Shown here one piece after another: positions 23,969-32,672 of a stretch of 64,000 nucleotides of DNA. Source of the stretch: an uncultured Vampirovibrio sp. Its GTDB lineage: Bacteria; Cyanobacteriota; Vampirovibrionia; Gastranaerophilales; Gastranaerophilaceae. The translations under genes were made by a program, and so were the position numbers. Below the pieces are notes generated by a model. That model did not search any database, was not told the origin of the DNA, and saw only the letters and a list, made by a program, of their open reading frames with translations. How positions within the stretch are numbered: position 1 is the stretch's first letter; every line of letters starts with the position of its first letter. The DNA lies in contig CAJTPW010000002.1 in the NCBI GenBank assembly GCA_910578465.1, positions 372,001-436,000 on the forward strand, written 5' to 3'.

Positions 23969-25351
23969 ATGAGCAATTGCACCCTTGATGTAAATACAAA
24001 ATCAGCTTATCTTAACGATATTTTAAATTTAACCGCATCAAAAAACCCGAGCGAACCCGAGTTTTTACAGGCGGTTAAAGAAGTTTTAACCTCTCTTGAA
24101 CCTGTAGTTCTAAAACACGAGGAAGAATACAAAGCACTTGCTCTTTTAGAAAGAGTGACAGAGCCTGAAAGAATTATTTCTTTCCGCGTGCCCTGGATTG
24201 ACGACAAAGGACAGGCAAGGGTAAACAGGGGTTTTAGGGTACAATTTAACGGCTCATTAGGACCATACAAAGGCGGTTTAAGATTTCACCCGACCGTAAA
24301 CCAGAGCATTATGAAGTTTCTGGCGTTTGAACAAATCTTTAAAAATGCGCTTACAGGGCTTCCGATTGGCGGCGGCAAGGGCGGTTCCGATTTTGACCCC
24401 AAGGGAAAATCCGATAATGAAATTATGCGTTTTTGCCAGAGCTTTATGACAGAACTCCAAAAACACATAGGGCAGGACGTTGACGTTCCTGCAGGCGATA
24501 TCGGCGTCGGCGCAAGGGAAATCGGTTTCCTTTTCGGTCAATACAGACGCATTAAAAACAACTACGAAGCAGGTGTTTTAACAGGGAAAGGTCTTGATTA
24601 CGGCGGCTCTCTTGCAAGAAAAGAAGCTACGGGCTATGGCTTAATTTACTTTATGAGAGAAATGCTTAAAGCAAATAATATGGATTTGAGCGGAAAAACC
24701 GTTATAATTTCAGGCTCTGGAAACGTTGCGATTTATGCGTGTGAAAAAGCACAGAGCTACGGCGCAAAGGTTGTTGCAATGAGTGATTCAAACGGCTGTA
24801 TTTACGATAAAGACGGTATTAAACTTGATATTGTAAAAGAATTAAAAGAAGAAAAACGCGCAAGAATTAAGGAATATTTAAACTATGTCCCGACAGCCGA
24901 ATACAAGGAAAACAACGGTGAAATCCCTGCTGTTTATACAATTAAAGCGGATATTGTGCTTCCTTGCGCAACACAAAACGATATCAACGTGAATGCGGCA
25001 AAAGTTCTCGTTGAAAACGGCGCAAAAGCAGTTGGCGAAGGCGCTAATATGCCTTGCACAAACGAAGCGGTTGAATATTTCTTGAAAAACAATGTTCTTG
25101 TGGCACCCGGTAAGGCCGCAAATGCAGGCGGTGTTGCAACATCAGCACTTGAAATGTGCCAGAACTCTATGAGATATTTCTGGAGCTTTGATGAAGTTGA
25201 TAAAAAGCTTGACGGAATTATGACGAACATCTTCAATAATGCTAAAAAAGCTGCGGAAGAATACGGCTTTGGAAACAACTATGTCGCAGGCGCAAACATT
25301 GCAGGTTTCAGAAGAATTGCAAAGGCAATGAAATCTCAAGGTTTGATATAG
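23969..25351 (+). CDS. gdhA: glutamate dehydrogenase (NADP-type, hexameric)
   Basis: GdhA makes glutamate from 2-oxoglutarate and ammonia. The 460-aa product has the substrate domain with GPYKGGLRFHPTV and the catalytic lysine region GGGKGGSDFDPKGKSD, then a Rossmann domain with ISGSGNVAIYACEKA. Length and the DVPAGDIGVG motif fit the ~450-aa anabolic family. GGAG precedes the ATG by nine bases. It is monocistronic with a strong terminator; an extended -10 lies upstream. Confidence 0.96.
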   Translation: MSNCTLDVNTKSAYLNDILNLTASKNPSEPEFLQAVKEVLTSLEPVVLKHEEEYKALALLERVTEPERIISFRVPWIDDKGQARVNRGFRVQFNGSLGPYKGGLRFHPTVNQSIMKFLAFEQIFKNALTGLPIGGGKGGSDFDPKGKSDNEIMRFCQSFMTELQKHIGQDVDVPAGDIGVGAREIGFLFGQYRRIKNNYEAGVLTGKGLDYGGSLARKEATGYGLIYFMREMLKANNMDLSGKTVIISGSGNVAIYACEKAQSYGAKVVAMSDSNGCIYDKDGIKLDIVKELKEEKRARIKEYLNYVPTAEYKENNGEIPAVYTIKADIVLPCATQNDINVNAAKVLVENGAKAVGEGANMPCTNEAVEYFLKNNVLVAPGKAANAGGVATSALEMCQNSMRYFWSFDEVDKKLDGIMTNIFNNAKKAAEEYGFGNNYVAGANIAGFRRIAKAMKSQGLI

Positions 25352-25400
25352 TTTTTGCCATATTGATTGATATATAGTGCAAAAATTTGATATAAACTTT

Positions 25401-25433
25401 AAATGCGGACCTTTAAAATCGGTCCGCATTTTT
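25401..25433 (+). terminator. terminator after gdhA
   Basis: AAATGCGGACC / GGTCCGCATTT is a perfect 11-bp stem with a 9-base loop and a short T run. Confidence 0.85.
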
Positions 25434-25579
25434 AAATTTGTTTAAAAAGAAAAACTATGAAATTGACATCATGCCGTTTAACCCAAAAAACTAATTTATA
25501 TTAATACTGTAGTAACATTTTTATGTTCATTGTAAAATTTTCTATGTAGATTGCAGTAGAAATTAGTGAGGCGTTAACA

Positions 25580-26563
25580 ATGATTAAAATAGGAATATTG
25601 GGGTATGGAAACCTTGGCAGAGGCGTAGAAAGCGCTGTTGTGCAAAATCCTGATACAGAGCTTGCTGCAGTGTTTACAAGAAGAGACCCCGAAAGCTTAA
25701 AGATAAATTCAAAAACAGCAAAGGTTTTAAATGTTTCCGATATTGAAAATTGGAAAGATAAAATCGATGTTTTAATCATCTGTGGCGGAAGCGCCACGGA
25801 TTTACCCGTTCAAACCCCGAAATATGCTGAAATGTTCAATGTTGTGGACAGTTTTGATACCCATGCAAAAATTCCCGAACACTTTGAAAACGTTGATAAG
25901 GCGGCAAAAAAAGGAAATAAAGTCGGAATAATTTCTGTCGGCTGGGACCCGGGGATGTTTTCTTTAAACAGAATGTATGCTAACGCAATTCTTCCCGAAG
26001 GAAACGATTATACGTTCTGGGGCAGAGGAGTAAGCCAGGGGCATTCAGACGCCATTAGAAGAATTGAAGGCGTGGCTGATGCAAAACAATACACTGTTCC
26101 TGTAGAAACTGCACTTGAAGCCGTTAAAGCCTGCAAAAACCCTGAACTTTCAACGCGCGAGAAACACACAAGAGAATGTTATGTTGTTTTAAAAGAGGGG
26201 GCTGATTCCAAAAAAGTGGAAGCAGAGATTAAAAATATGCCAAACTATTTTGCAGACTATGATACAACAGTTCATTTTATATCAATGGATGAATTAAAAC
26301 AAAACCACTCAAAAATTCCGCACGGAGGTTTTGTGTTCAGATGTGGAAAAACAGGTTTAAACAAAGAAAACAACCACATAATTGAATACAACCTGAAGCT
26401 TGATTCAAACCCTGAATTTACATCATCCGTGCTTGTAGCTTATGCAAGAGCAGCATATAAAATGTCTAAAGAAGGACAAACAGGCTGCAAAACGGTATTT
26501 GATGTTGCGCCGGCTTATCTGAGCCCCAAATCAGGTGAAGAATTAAGAAAAACAATGCTGTAA
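25580..26563 (+). CDS. ddh: meso-diaminopimelate D-dehydrogenase
   Basis: Ddh converts tetrahydrodipicolinate and ammonia directly to meso-diaminopimelate with NADPH. The 327-aa product starts IKIGILGYGNLGRGVESAV (NADPH site) and shows VVDSFDTHAKIP, SVGWDPGMFSLNRMYA and FWGRGVSQGHSDAIRRIEGV, all characteristic of the family. GAGG precedes the ATG. It lies between gdhA and ubiE as a single gene. dapF elsewhere in the window shows that the epimerase route may exist too. Confidence 0.94.
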   Translation: MIKIGILGYGNLGRGVESAVVQNPDTELAAVFTRRDPESLKINSKTAKVLNVSDIENWKDKIDVLIICGGSATDLPVQTPKYAEMFNVVDSFDTHAKIPEHFENVDKAAKKGNKVGIISVGWDPGMFSLNRMYANAILPEGNDYTFWGRGVSQGHSDAIRRIEGVADAKQYTVPVETALEAVKACKNPELSTREKHTRECYVVLKEGADSKKVEAEIKNMPNYFADYDTTVHFISMDELKQNHSKIPHGGFVFRCGKTGLNKENNHIIEYNLKLDSNPEFTSSVLVAYARAAYKMSKEGQTGCKTVFDVAPAYLSPKSGEELRKTML

Positions 26564-26621
26564 GGCTGAATAAAATAAATTAAGTATAACCAAGGCCCGA
26601 ATAAAAGCTTTAATAATCCGA

Positions 26622-26658
26622 AAATCCCTGCTTAACAAATATTAAAGCAGGGATTTAA
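26622..26658. terminator. bidirectional terminator between ddh and ubiE
   Basis: AAATCCCTGCTT / AAGCAGGGATTT is a perfect stem with an ~11-base loop. It sits between two converging genes with T/A runs on both sides. Confidence 0.8.
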
Positions 26659-26706
26659 TTTACACTGAAACATTCTTTTTTCTTGCCCGAGCTTTTATGG
26701 TATGAA

Positions 26707-27381
26707 TTATTTTTTAAAAACCTGAAAAGAGATTATTCCAAATAAAAGATATCTGATTTTCTCGCAAATAAAACCCTGCTCTTCAAAGGTTTTAACAAGT
26801 TCTTCAGGTTCTAAAAAATTATTTTTCGAATTTATTAAATAGGTATATGCGTCTTTTTCCTTTGTAAAAAGACTTACAGCAAAAAGAACCACCTTGTCAA
26901 AAATTTTGGAAAAAATTGTTTTTTGCCCGAAATCAAGATGTAAAAATTTCCCGCAAGGCTTTAAAACGCGGCATACCTCTGCAAGCGCCGCATTCTTATT
27001 TGGAATATTTCGAAGGCCGAAGCCCATAACAACATAATCAAAAGAATTATCTTCAAATTCAAGTGCCGTAGCATTCATATTAAAATATTCAATATCAGGG
27101 TTTTTCTTTTTTGCAATATCAAGCATTTTAACAGAATAATCTGCTCCAAAAACCGTTACATTCGAAACATTGTCTTTTATTATTCTCCCTAAATCTCCGC
27201 TTCCTGAACATAAATCCAAAATTTTTGATCCTCTTTTTATATTTAATGCTTTTATGGCTGCTTTTTTTACAAAAATATGGGTATAAAAAGAGATAATGTT
27301 GTTTAAAAAATCATACTTTGCAGCAATTTTATCAAACATATTCAAAATTTCTTCTTCATTTTTCATTTTTTTATCCGTCAT
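26707..27381 (-). CDS. ubiE: UbiE/MenG-type quinone C-methyltransferase
   Basis: The 224-aa SAM-dependent methyltransferase carries the UbiE signature: FDKIAAKYDFLNNIISF near the N-terminus, the SAM loop ILDLCSGSGDLG (about 55-66), and the second family motif GFGLRNIPNKNAALAEVCRVLKPGG-like around 115-140. It would methylate demethylmenaquinone or a similar quinone. It follows the B12 operon on the same strand after a 48-base gap, perhaps by chance. No other quinone genes are in the window, so the substrate is inferred. Confidence 0.85.
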   Translation of the reverse strand: MTDKKMKNEEEILNMFDKIAAKYDFLNNIISFYTHIFVKKAAIKALNIKRGSKILDLCSGSGDLGRIIKDNVSNVTVFGADYSVKMLDIAKKKNPDIEYFNMNATALEFEDNSFDYVVMGFGLRNIPNKNAALAEVCRVLKPCGKFLHLDFGQKTIFSKIFDKVVLFAVSLFTKEKDAYTYLINSKNNFLEPEELVKTFEEQGFICEKIRYLLFGIISFQVFKK

Positions 27382-27429
27382 ATCTTGAAATAATTACCGC
27401 ATTTTAATTATACACTCGCCTTTAAAAAA

Positions 27430-28290
27430 TTAAAGGCGGGAAAAAAATTCCACGCTTTTATAAACCCTTGGCCCCGGGCGGTTTATAATGTCATTTTCCT
27501 CTAATGACATCTTAACAATTTTTGTGTTCGGAAAATATCTTTTTGCCTCGTTTTCATCCGTAAAAGCCCCTAAAACAACAATATCGGGCTTTAATTTAAT
27601 TGCATACTCCTCCAGAATAACAGGGTAATATGAATTTAATTCAGCTGTTATCGAACGATTTCCAGATTTTTCAATAATATCTGTTATAAAACTTTTTTTA
27701 CCAACCGTTATCATCGGCCCTGTTTGCACGATATACAAAACTTTTTTACCGTTTGTATCCCCTTTTAGGGTGCTTTTATTTGCTCTGGCTATTCTTTTTT
27801 TGGAATATTGAACAATACTTTGCGCTTCTTTAATGTGTCCTGTTAATTTTCCAATAGTTAAAATGTTTTTATAAATACTTTCAATATCAGGATACTTAAA
27901 GCACAGAGGCTCGATTTTAAGGCGTCTGAATTTATTTACAAGTGCTTCTGAGATATCAAGAGCCAGAATGTAATCGGGCTTTAATTTTAAAATTTTCTCT
28001 TCATTTAAAGAATAATTGCTTCCGATTTTTTCCTTTTCTTTTGCCCTCCTGGGGTATGAGCAGTAATTTGATACGGCAAGAAGAGAATTTTCGGCTCCTA
28101 TTGCATACATAATTTCTGTCATGGCAGGTGAAATGCTTACAAAAGTTTTTGGTGCATTCTCTTTTTTTACAATATCATCCTGCAACGCTTCATTTGAAAC
28201 CTGTCTGTCCAAAAAAATAACACCTGCAAATAAAAATATCAAAACAGCAAGGATGGTGCTAATTAACGATTTGTATGTAAAATTTGCCAT
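27430..28290 (-). CDS. btuF: cobalamin ABC transporter substrate-binding protein
   Basis: This is the binding component of a B12/iron-complex type ABC transporter. The 286-aa product has one N-terminal hydrophobic segment (about 9-27) that could be an uncleaved anchor, since no lipobox cysteine is visible. A two-lobed binding fold follows: VSISPAMTEIMYAIGAENSLL, NYCSYPRRAKEKEKIG and KLKPDYILAL. It overlaps btuD by 32 bases. The cobalamin riboswitch upstream of the operon makes B12 the likely ligand. Confidence 0.88.
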   Translation of the reverse strand: MANFTYKSLISTILAVLIFLFAGVIFLDRQVSNEALQDDIVKKENAPKTFVSISPAMTEIMYAIGAENSLLAVSNYCSYPRRAKEKEKIGSNYSLNEEKILKLKPDYILALDISEALVNKFRRLKIEPLCFKYPDIESIYKNILTIGKLTGHIKEAQSIVQYSKKRIARANKSTLKGDTNGKKVLYIVQTGPMITVGKKSFITDIIEKSGNRSITAELNSYYPVILEEYAIKLKPDIVVLGAFTDENEAKRYFPNTKIVKMSLEENDIINRPGPRVYKSVEFFSRL

Positions 28291-29017
28291 TGGTTTTCAA
28301 AATCTCAAAATCTATACCATAAATTTCTCTTAAGTTTTCCTTTGTAAAAAACTTATCTTTTTCCGCCTGAATTACAGCCCCGTCCGTATTTTTACCGTTG
28401 TCTTTTAAAAAACCGCCGTACGGTTTTTTAATCCCTATAAAATAATCCCCGAAATTTGCCGCAAGATTTATATCATGCATGATTAAAACGCTTGTAACCC
28501 CGTCATAGAGAAGTTTTCTCAGTGTATCAAAAACTTTAATCTCATTAATTAAATCCATATTTGAAGCGGGTTCATCCAGTAAAAATAACTCAGCGGACGA
28601 TAAAAGCCCGAGTCCGATATTTGCCTTTTGAAATTCCCCTGCGCTTAAATTTTCAAGGTTTAAATCCTTTTTATCAAGCATTTCAAGCATTTCAAGCACA
28701 TTATACACTTTTTCTTTTTCAGAATCGTTTAAAAACCATTTCCAGCCGTTTTTAAAAAATGTAAAAGAAAGATAATCAAAAACCGTTATCCCGCTTGGAT
28801 AATAAGGATTTTGCGGAAGATAAAACATATTTTTAAATGTATTTTGAACGGCACAATCGGATTTCAAATTTTTTGTAATTATCTTTAAAAGTGTGGATTT
28901 TCCTGCACCGTTTGCCCCTAAAATTACCGTAATTTTGCCTTTTGGGATTTCAATATTTGCATTTTTAAAAATTATATCGCCGTCAAATTTAAAGTTTAAA
29001 TTTTCAATTTTAATCAT
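28259..29017 (-). CDS. btuD: cobalamin ABC transporter ATP-binding protein
   Basis: The 252-aa ATPase has Walker A GANGAGKST (about 34-42), signature LSAGEFQKANIG, Walker B LFLLDEPASNMD and the H-loop in IMHDINLAANFG. It belongs to the FepC/BtuD subgroup. Its start overlaps btuC by 4 bases (ATGA) and its end overlaps btuF, so the transporter genes are tightly coupled. Confidence 0.9.
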   Translation of the reverse strand: MIKIENLNFKFDGDIIFKNANIEIPKGKITVILGANGAGKSTLLKIITKNLKSDCAVQNTFKNMFYLPQNPYYPSGITVFDYLSFTFFKNGWKWFLNDSEKEKVYNVLEMLEMLDKKDLNLENLSAGEFQKANIGLGLLSSAELFLLDEPASNMDLINEIKVFDTLRKLLYDGVTSVLIMHDINLAANFGDYFIGIKKPYGGFLKDNGKNTDGAVIQAEKDKFFTKENLREIYGIDFEILKTNGKFYIQIVN

Positions 29018-30042
29018 TTTAAAAGCGCCCCTCCTTTCTTTAAAAGGAAGAATACAAAGAAGGGAGCTCCGATTATTGCAACCGTTATTCCGAGAGGAAT
29101 TTGAACAGGATAAATCAGGTTGTTTGAAATAAAGTTTGAAAATAAAATCAGGCTTGAACCTGCTAAAATATTTCCAAAGAATAAAACCCGCGTATCACCC
29201 CCGAGAAGAAGCCTTACAAGCAAAGGGCAGATAATCCCCGCAAAACCCAAAATTCCTGCACTGTATACGGCAAGAGACGTTAAAAAGGCAGCAAGGATAA
29301 CAAAAATAATACTGTATTTATTTGCAGTATGCTCATTTTGAAAAACAAGCCTTGTATCAAGCCTTAAAATATTTAACTTTGGTATAAAAAGACCGCAGAT
29401 AAAAAGCAGGCCGATAAAAAGCAATAAAAGCACTCTGTTTGAAACATCCGCGCTTGAAAACCCGCCCGTTAAAATAAGAGTCATGGAATATGCTTTATCG
29501 GGGTTTAGCAAAATCAAAAACGAAATTATCGAGCTTGTAAAAAGATTTAAAGAAAGTCCGATTAAAATTAATTTTGTAATTGAAAATTTTGAAAAACCGC
29601 TCAAAGTTATTACAACAACTGCACTTAAAAGCGCCCCTAAAAATCCGAATATTGAATAGTTTACTCCGCTAAAAAGAAGAATTGAAATTACAATTCCAAG
29701 CCCTGCGCCCGAAGATAATCCTGTTAAATAAGGATCCGCAAGAGGGTTTTTGGATATGGTCTGTAAAAACATGCCTGCAAGCGCAAGACAAGAACCTGCA
29801 ACAATGGCTTTTATGACGGCAGGAATTCTTATAAGCGCTAAAATCACCCCTGTATCCGTATTATAACCGTAAGCATTATTTGCAATGCCAAAAACACTTT
29901 TTAAAACAGCAATTAAACTTTCAAAAGGAGCTTCAAGCCCGTAAAAAAGGGATAAAAAGAGGCTCAAGGAAAACCCTGCAAGCAGAATTAAAAAAATTAT
30001 GCCTCTTTTTTTTACCCCGCTTCTTATCATGTCCTTATACAC
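29014..30042 (-). CDS. btuC: cobalamin ABC transporter permease
   Basis: The 342-aa protein has about ten membrane segments and FecCD-family motifs: LIRIPAVIKAIVAGSCLALAG, NPLADPYLTGLSSGAGLG and GILGFAGIICPLLVRLLLGGD. It transports the vitamin across the inner membrane. It overlaps btuB by 8 bases and btuD by 4, giving a continuous operon under the riboswitch. Confidence 0.92.
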   Translation of the reverse strand: MYKDMIRSGVKKRGIIFLILLAGFSLSLFLSLFYGLEAPFESLIAVLKSVFGIANNAYGYNTDTGVILALIRIPAVIKAIVAGSCLALAGMFLQTISKNPLADPYLTGLSSGAGLGIVISILLFSGVNYSIFGFLGALLSAVVVITLSGFSKFSITKLILIGLSLNLFTSSIISFLILLNPDKAYSMTLILTGGFSSADVSNRVLLLLFIGLLFICGLFIPKLNILRLDTRLVFQNEHTANKYSIIFVILAAFLTSLAVYSAGILGFAGIICPLLVRLLLGGDTRVLFFGNILAGSSLILFSNFISNNLIYPVQIPLGITVAIIGAPFFVFFLLKKGGALLK

Positions 30043-32203
30043 GCTCCTCTTTTACCTTGCGTTTTTTTGCAGGAGCATATTCTATGAAAAGTCCTGTGTT
30101 AAAACGAATCTTGGGGCCGTAATAACTGTCGTTTGCAAGCGTATTCCTGTACATACAAATATCCTGATTGAAAAGGTTATAGACATTTCCTCTTGCATAA
30201 AAATCAACATCTTTAATGCTGAAAAGTTTCACCTGTGTACCGAGTCTTGCATCGACATACCCTGAAACTTTATCGCTGGAAGCTGAACTCAGGGTCCTTG
30301 AAGAACCTGTTTCGATTCCCGCATAAAGGCTCAGTCTGTCATTGGGTGTCCAGTATATTGTGCCGTTCAGTCTGTTTTTTGGGGTTGCGGGAAGAGCAAA
30401 ACCCGTTGTTTTATCCTCCGAATCCGTGTATGTATAGTTTATAAGGAATTTGAATTTATCATTCGGTTCATAGCTGACCTTGCCCTCGTAACCTTGAATT
30501 TTAGCGGAATCGATATTGTCATAATATCCGCTTGTATAGTAAGTTATAGGGTCTGTTTCATAATATGCGGAAAGATAGTCTTTATACTTGCTGTTAAAAT
30601 ATCCGAATTCAAACTTCAATTTTTCATCCATAAAGTTTTGTTCTACACCAAAATCAAAACTTTGAAGCTTTTCCGCATCAAGATTTTTATTCCCGCTCCA
30701 TGCCATCCAGCTGTCTCTAAAACCGCCATAGCGCTGATATAAGGTTGGAGTATTTACGCTTTTTCCCCAGGAACCCCTGAATTTTGTTTTGGCACCTCTG
30801 AGTTTAAATGTGGGCAAAACAAGTGCCGCCGAACCGTTTGGAGAAACATAAGTTCCGTATTCATTGTTAGAAGAAAGCCTTGCTCCGCCCCTTAAATAGA
30901 AAATATCTTTAATGTTAATTACATCATTTACATAAACATCATTTTGAAGCACACTTCCTGAATACCCTGATTTATAGTTTTGCAGGGGAAACATCGGCCA
31001 TGAACCGTACATAAGTGCATCCGATTTCCCTTTTATGTATTCGTTTTCAAGGTTATACCCGAAAGATAAGGTATTCCAATCTTTGTATTTGATATTATGC
31101 TGGGTCATTAAATTCAACCTAGTAGAATTAATCTTTGAGATTGAATTTTCATCGGGCGCAAAACTGTCCTGCAAAGTATAGTTATTATTTCTGTTATGAT
31201 AAAACCCGAAACGAATACCATAATCGTATACATCATTTATCGCATGTTTAAAAGACAGTGAATCTGAAATATCTTTATTTTTCATATAGTTGTTCGGGTC
31301 ATTGTAGTATTCATAGCTAAGATTGCTGTATCCAAGCCCGAGACCTTTTTTGGAATTTGAAAATCTTACAACGTTTCTAAGCTCCGCCTTGTTATCCAAA
31401 AGCCTTAAACCCGAATTCAACACCGTACTAAAATTTTCATAACCGTCATTATAAAGGCGTCCCATTTTCTCGGTACGCATGGCGCCGCCTGTTTTATACC
31501 ATGTTGTCGATAGATAGTAATCCGCTTTTTCATTTCCGCCCATAACGGCTGCACGCTCTTTAAAGGTATTATACCTTCCCATCTCGGAAGCTGCTTCAAA
31601 ACCGAAAGGGCCTTCGCCGCGTCTTGTTTGGATATTTACAACGCCACCCGATGCATTTGTACCGAGAATATTCCCCTGCGGCCCTTTTACAACCTCAATG
31701 CGTTCAATATCATCAGGCAGAATAAACTGTGTTTCCACCCCGGGCATTGTTAAAGACGGTCTGTCTGCTCTAATGCCGTCGATTGTCATTTTAACCCTGT
31801 CTGTACCCCTGATTCTCATTGAGCTTACGCTTCCGTCAGAACCGTTTGAATTTTGAACGGTAACACTCCCGAGACTGTTTAAAAGTGAAGTCAAAGTAGG
31901 CGAATTTTGCCTTTTAATATCTTCTCTTTGGATTATATCTATGTTTGCACTGCTTGAAAGTTCCGAATCAATGTAGTTATCAAGCGTATAAACGGCATTT
32001 TTCCTGATTTTACTAAATATCGTGTTTGTCTCGGGATTAATGTAAATAGGGTCGTAAGTTCCCTCTTCTTTTTGGCTGCCATCCGATGTGGCATTTTCTT
32101 CAATTTTAATATCTTCAATAGCAAAAGCGCTTTGTGCGCAGGAAAACATTAAAATTGTCGCAAAAAACGGCATTAATAATGCTAAAAAACAATTCTTTCT
32201 CAT
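30035..32203 (-). CDS. btuB: TonB-dependent outer-membrane cobalamin receptor
   Basis: The 722-aa product has a signal peptide (MRKNCFLALLMPFFATILMF..., cut near AFA), a plug domain (about 65-185: IDIIQREDIKRQNSPTL, MRIRGTDRVKMTIDG, DIERIEVVKGPQGNILGTNA) and a 22-strand barrel. It takes up B12 and so shows that the cell has an outer membrane. The ribosome site GGTGGAAGG sits right after the riboswitch, so the switch may hide it. The barrel does not end at an aromatic residue as usual: a basic tail (PAKKRKVKEERV) follows the last strand and overlaps btuC. Confidence 0.92.
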   Translation of the reverse strand: MRKNCFLALLMPFFATILMFSCAQSAFAIEDIKIEENATSDGSQKEEGTYDPIYINPETNTIFSKIRKNAVYTLDNYIDSELSSSANIDIIQREDIKRQNSPTLTSLLNSLGSVTVQNSNGSDGSVSSMRIRGTDRVKMTIDGIRADRPSLTMPGVETQFILPDDIERIEVVKGPQGNILGTNASGGVVNIQTRRGEGPFGFEAASEMGRYNTFKERAAVMGGNEKADYYLSTTWYKTGGAMRTEKMGRLYNDGYENFSTVLNSGLRLLDNKAELRNVVRFSNSKKGLGLGYSNLSYEYYNDPNNYMKNKDISDSLSFKHAINDVYDYGIRFGFYHNRNNNYTLQDSFAPDENSISKINSTRLNLMTQHNIKYKDWNTLSFGYNLENEYIKGKSDALMYGSWPMFPLQNYKSGYSGSVLQNDVYVNDVINIKDIFYLRGGARLSSNNEYGTYVSPNGSAALVLPTFKLRGAKTKFRGSWGKSVNTPTLYQRYGGFRDSWMAWSGNKNLDAEKLQSFDFGVEQNFMDEKLKFEFGYFNSKYKDYLSAYYETDPITYYTSGYYDNIDSAKIQGYEGKVSYEPNDKFKFLINYTYTDSEDKTTGFALPATPKNRLNGTIYWTPNDRLSLYAGIETGSSRTLSSASSDKVSGYVDARLGTQVKLFSIKDVDFYARGNVYNLFNQDICMYRNTLANDSYYGPKIRFNTGLFIEYAPAKKRKVKEERV

Positions 32204-32214
32204 AAACCTTCCAC

Positions 32215-32312
32215 CTGTGCTCGAAGTGATACAATTTCTTAAAAGACAAAGTATTCCGGCTTTACGGCTGCGGCCCAGCGAGGGAATCTCACCCTGCTTT
32301 CCTTTGAAGTTT
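32215..32312 (-). promoter_or_regulatory. cobalamin (adenosylcobalamin) riboswitch
   Basis: On the minus strand the leader of btuB reads GGTGAGATTCCCTCGCTGGG, then the B12 box GCCGCAGCCGTAA (32274-32262) and GCCGGAATACTTTG, which match the conserved core of cobalamin riboswitches. The following part runs into the btuB ribosome site, so control is probably at translation. Repression by B12 is known for the family. Confidence 0.9.
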
Positions 32313-32330
32313 AAGTATTTATTTATTTAT

Positions 32331-32355
32331 TTAAAAAGACCCTTTTTGGGGTCTT
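32331..32355 (-). terminator. terminator after tRNA-Val
   Basis: On the minus strand AAGACCCC-AAAAA-GGGTCTT is followed by TTTAAATAAATA. It separates the tRNA gene from the btuB riboswitch. Confidence 0.65.
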
Positions 32356-32362
32356 AATTAAA

Positions 32363-32438
32363 TGGTGGGCGTTGAGAGGCTCGAACTCCCGACATCCTCC
32401 TTGTAAGGGAGGCGCTCTACCAACTGAGCTAAACGCCC
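32363..32438 (-). tRNA. tRNA-Val (anticodon UAC)
   Basis: The minus strand folds as a full cloverleaf: acceptor GGGCGTT/AACGCCC, D-arm with GCTCAGTTGGTAGAGC, anticodon loop CTTACAA (anticodon TAC) and T-loop GTTCGAGCC. The CCA end is encoded. Its promoter lies at 32557-32584, upstream of a duplicated 5' half. Confidence 0.95.
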
Positions 32439-32550
32439 TATTCTATTGTGAAATCCTAACGCACGGGAGGCTTTTTCGTATTACGTAAGCTGAAGCTTAC
32501 CTTAGCAACCGAGCTAAACGCCCGCACCGATATTTATTTTGCGTTTGAAT
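32439..32550 (-). repeat. tRNA-Val leader with a duplicated tRNA 5' half and hairpin
   Basis: Upstream of tRNA-Val in its own transcript lies an imperfect copy of the tRNA 5' half (32523-32501, GGGCGTTTAGCTCGGTTGC). A perfect 7-bp hairpin GTAAGCT/AGCTTAC (32500-32485) follows, then ACGTAATACGAAAAAGCC. The copy lacks an anticodon arm and T-arm, so it is not a functional tRNA. The same layout recurs at tRNA-Arg. Confidence 0.7.
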
Positions 32551-32556
32551 ATTTTT

Positions 32557-32584
32557 ATTATACATAAAGAATTTTTCATTTCAA
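32557..32584 (-). promoter_or_regulatory. promoter of tRNA-Val
   Basis: On the minus strand TTGAAA (32584-32579) and a perfect TATAAT (32562-32557) are 16 bases apart. The start near 32550 places the half-tRNA copy inside the precursor. Confidence 0.7.
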
Positions 32585-32672
32585 GTACTTTTTTATTTTT
32601 TACCCGAAACTCGCAATTTTTTTTATTTTGAACCCTTATTACAAAACAACAGTTTAGGATTATTTTTAAAAT

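Noticed and set aside
32501..32523. Second tRNA-Val gene
   Set aside because: Only the acceptor 5' strand and part of the D-arm are present; no anticodon arm, T-arm or 3' acceptor strand.
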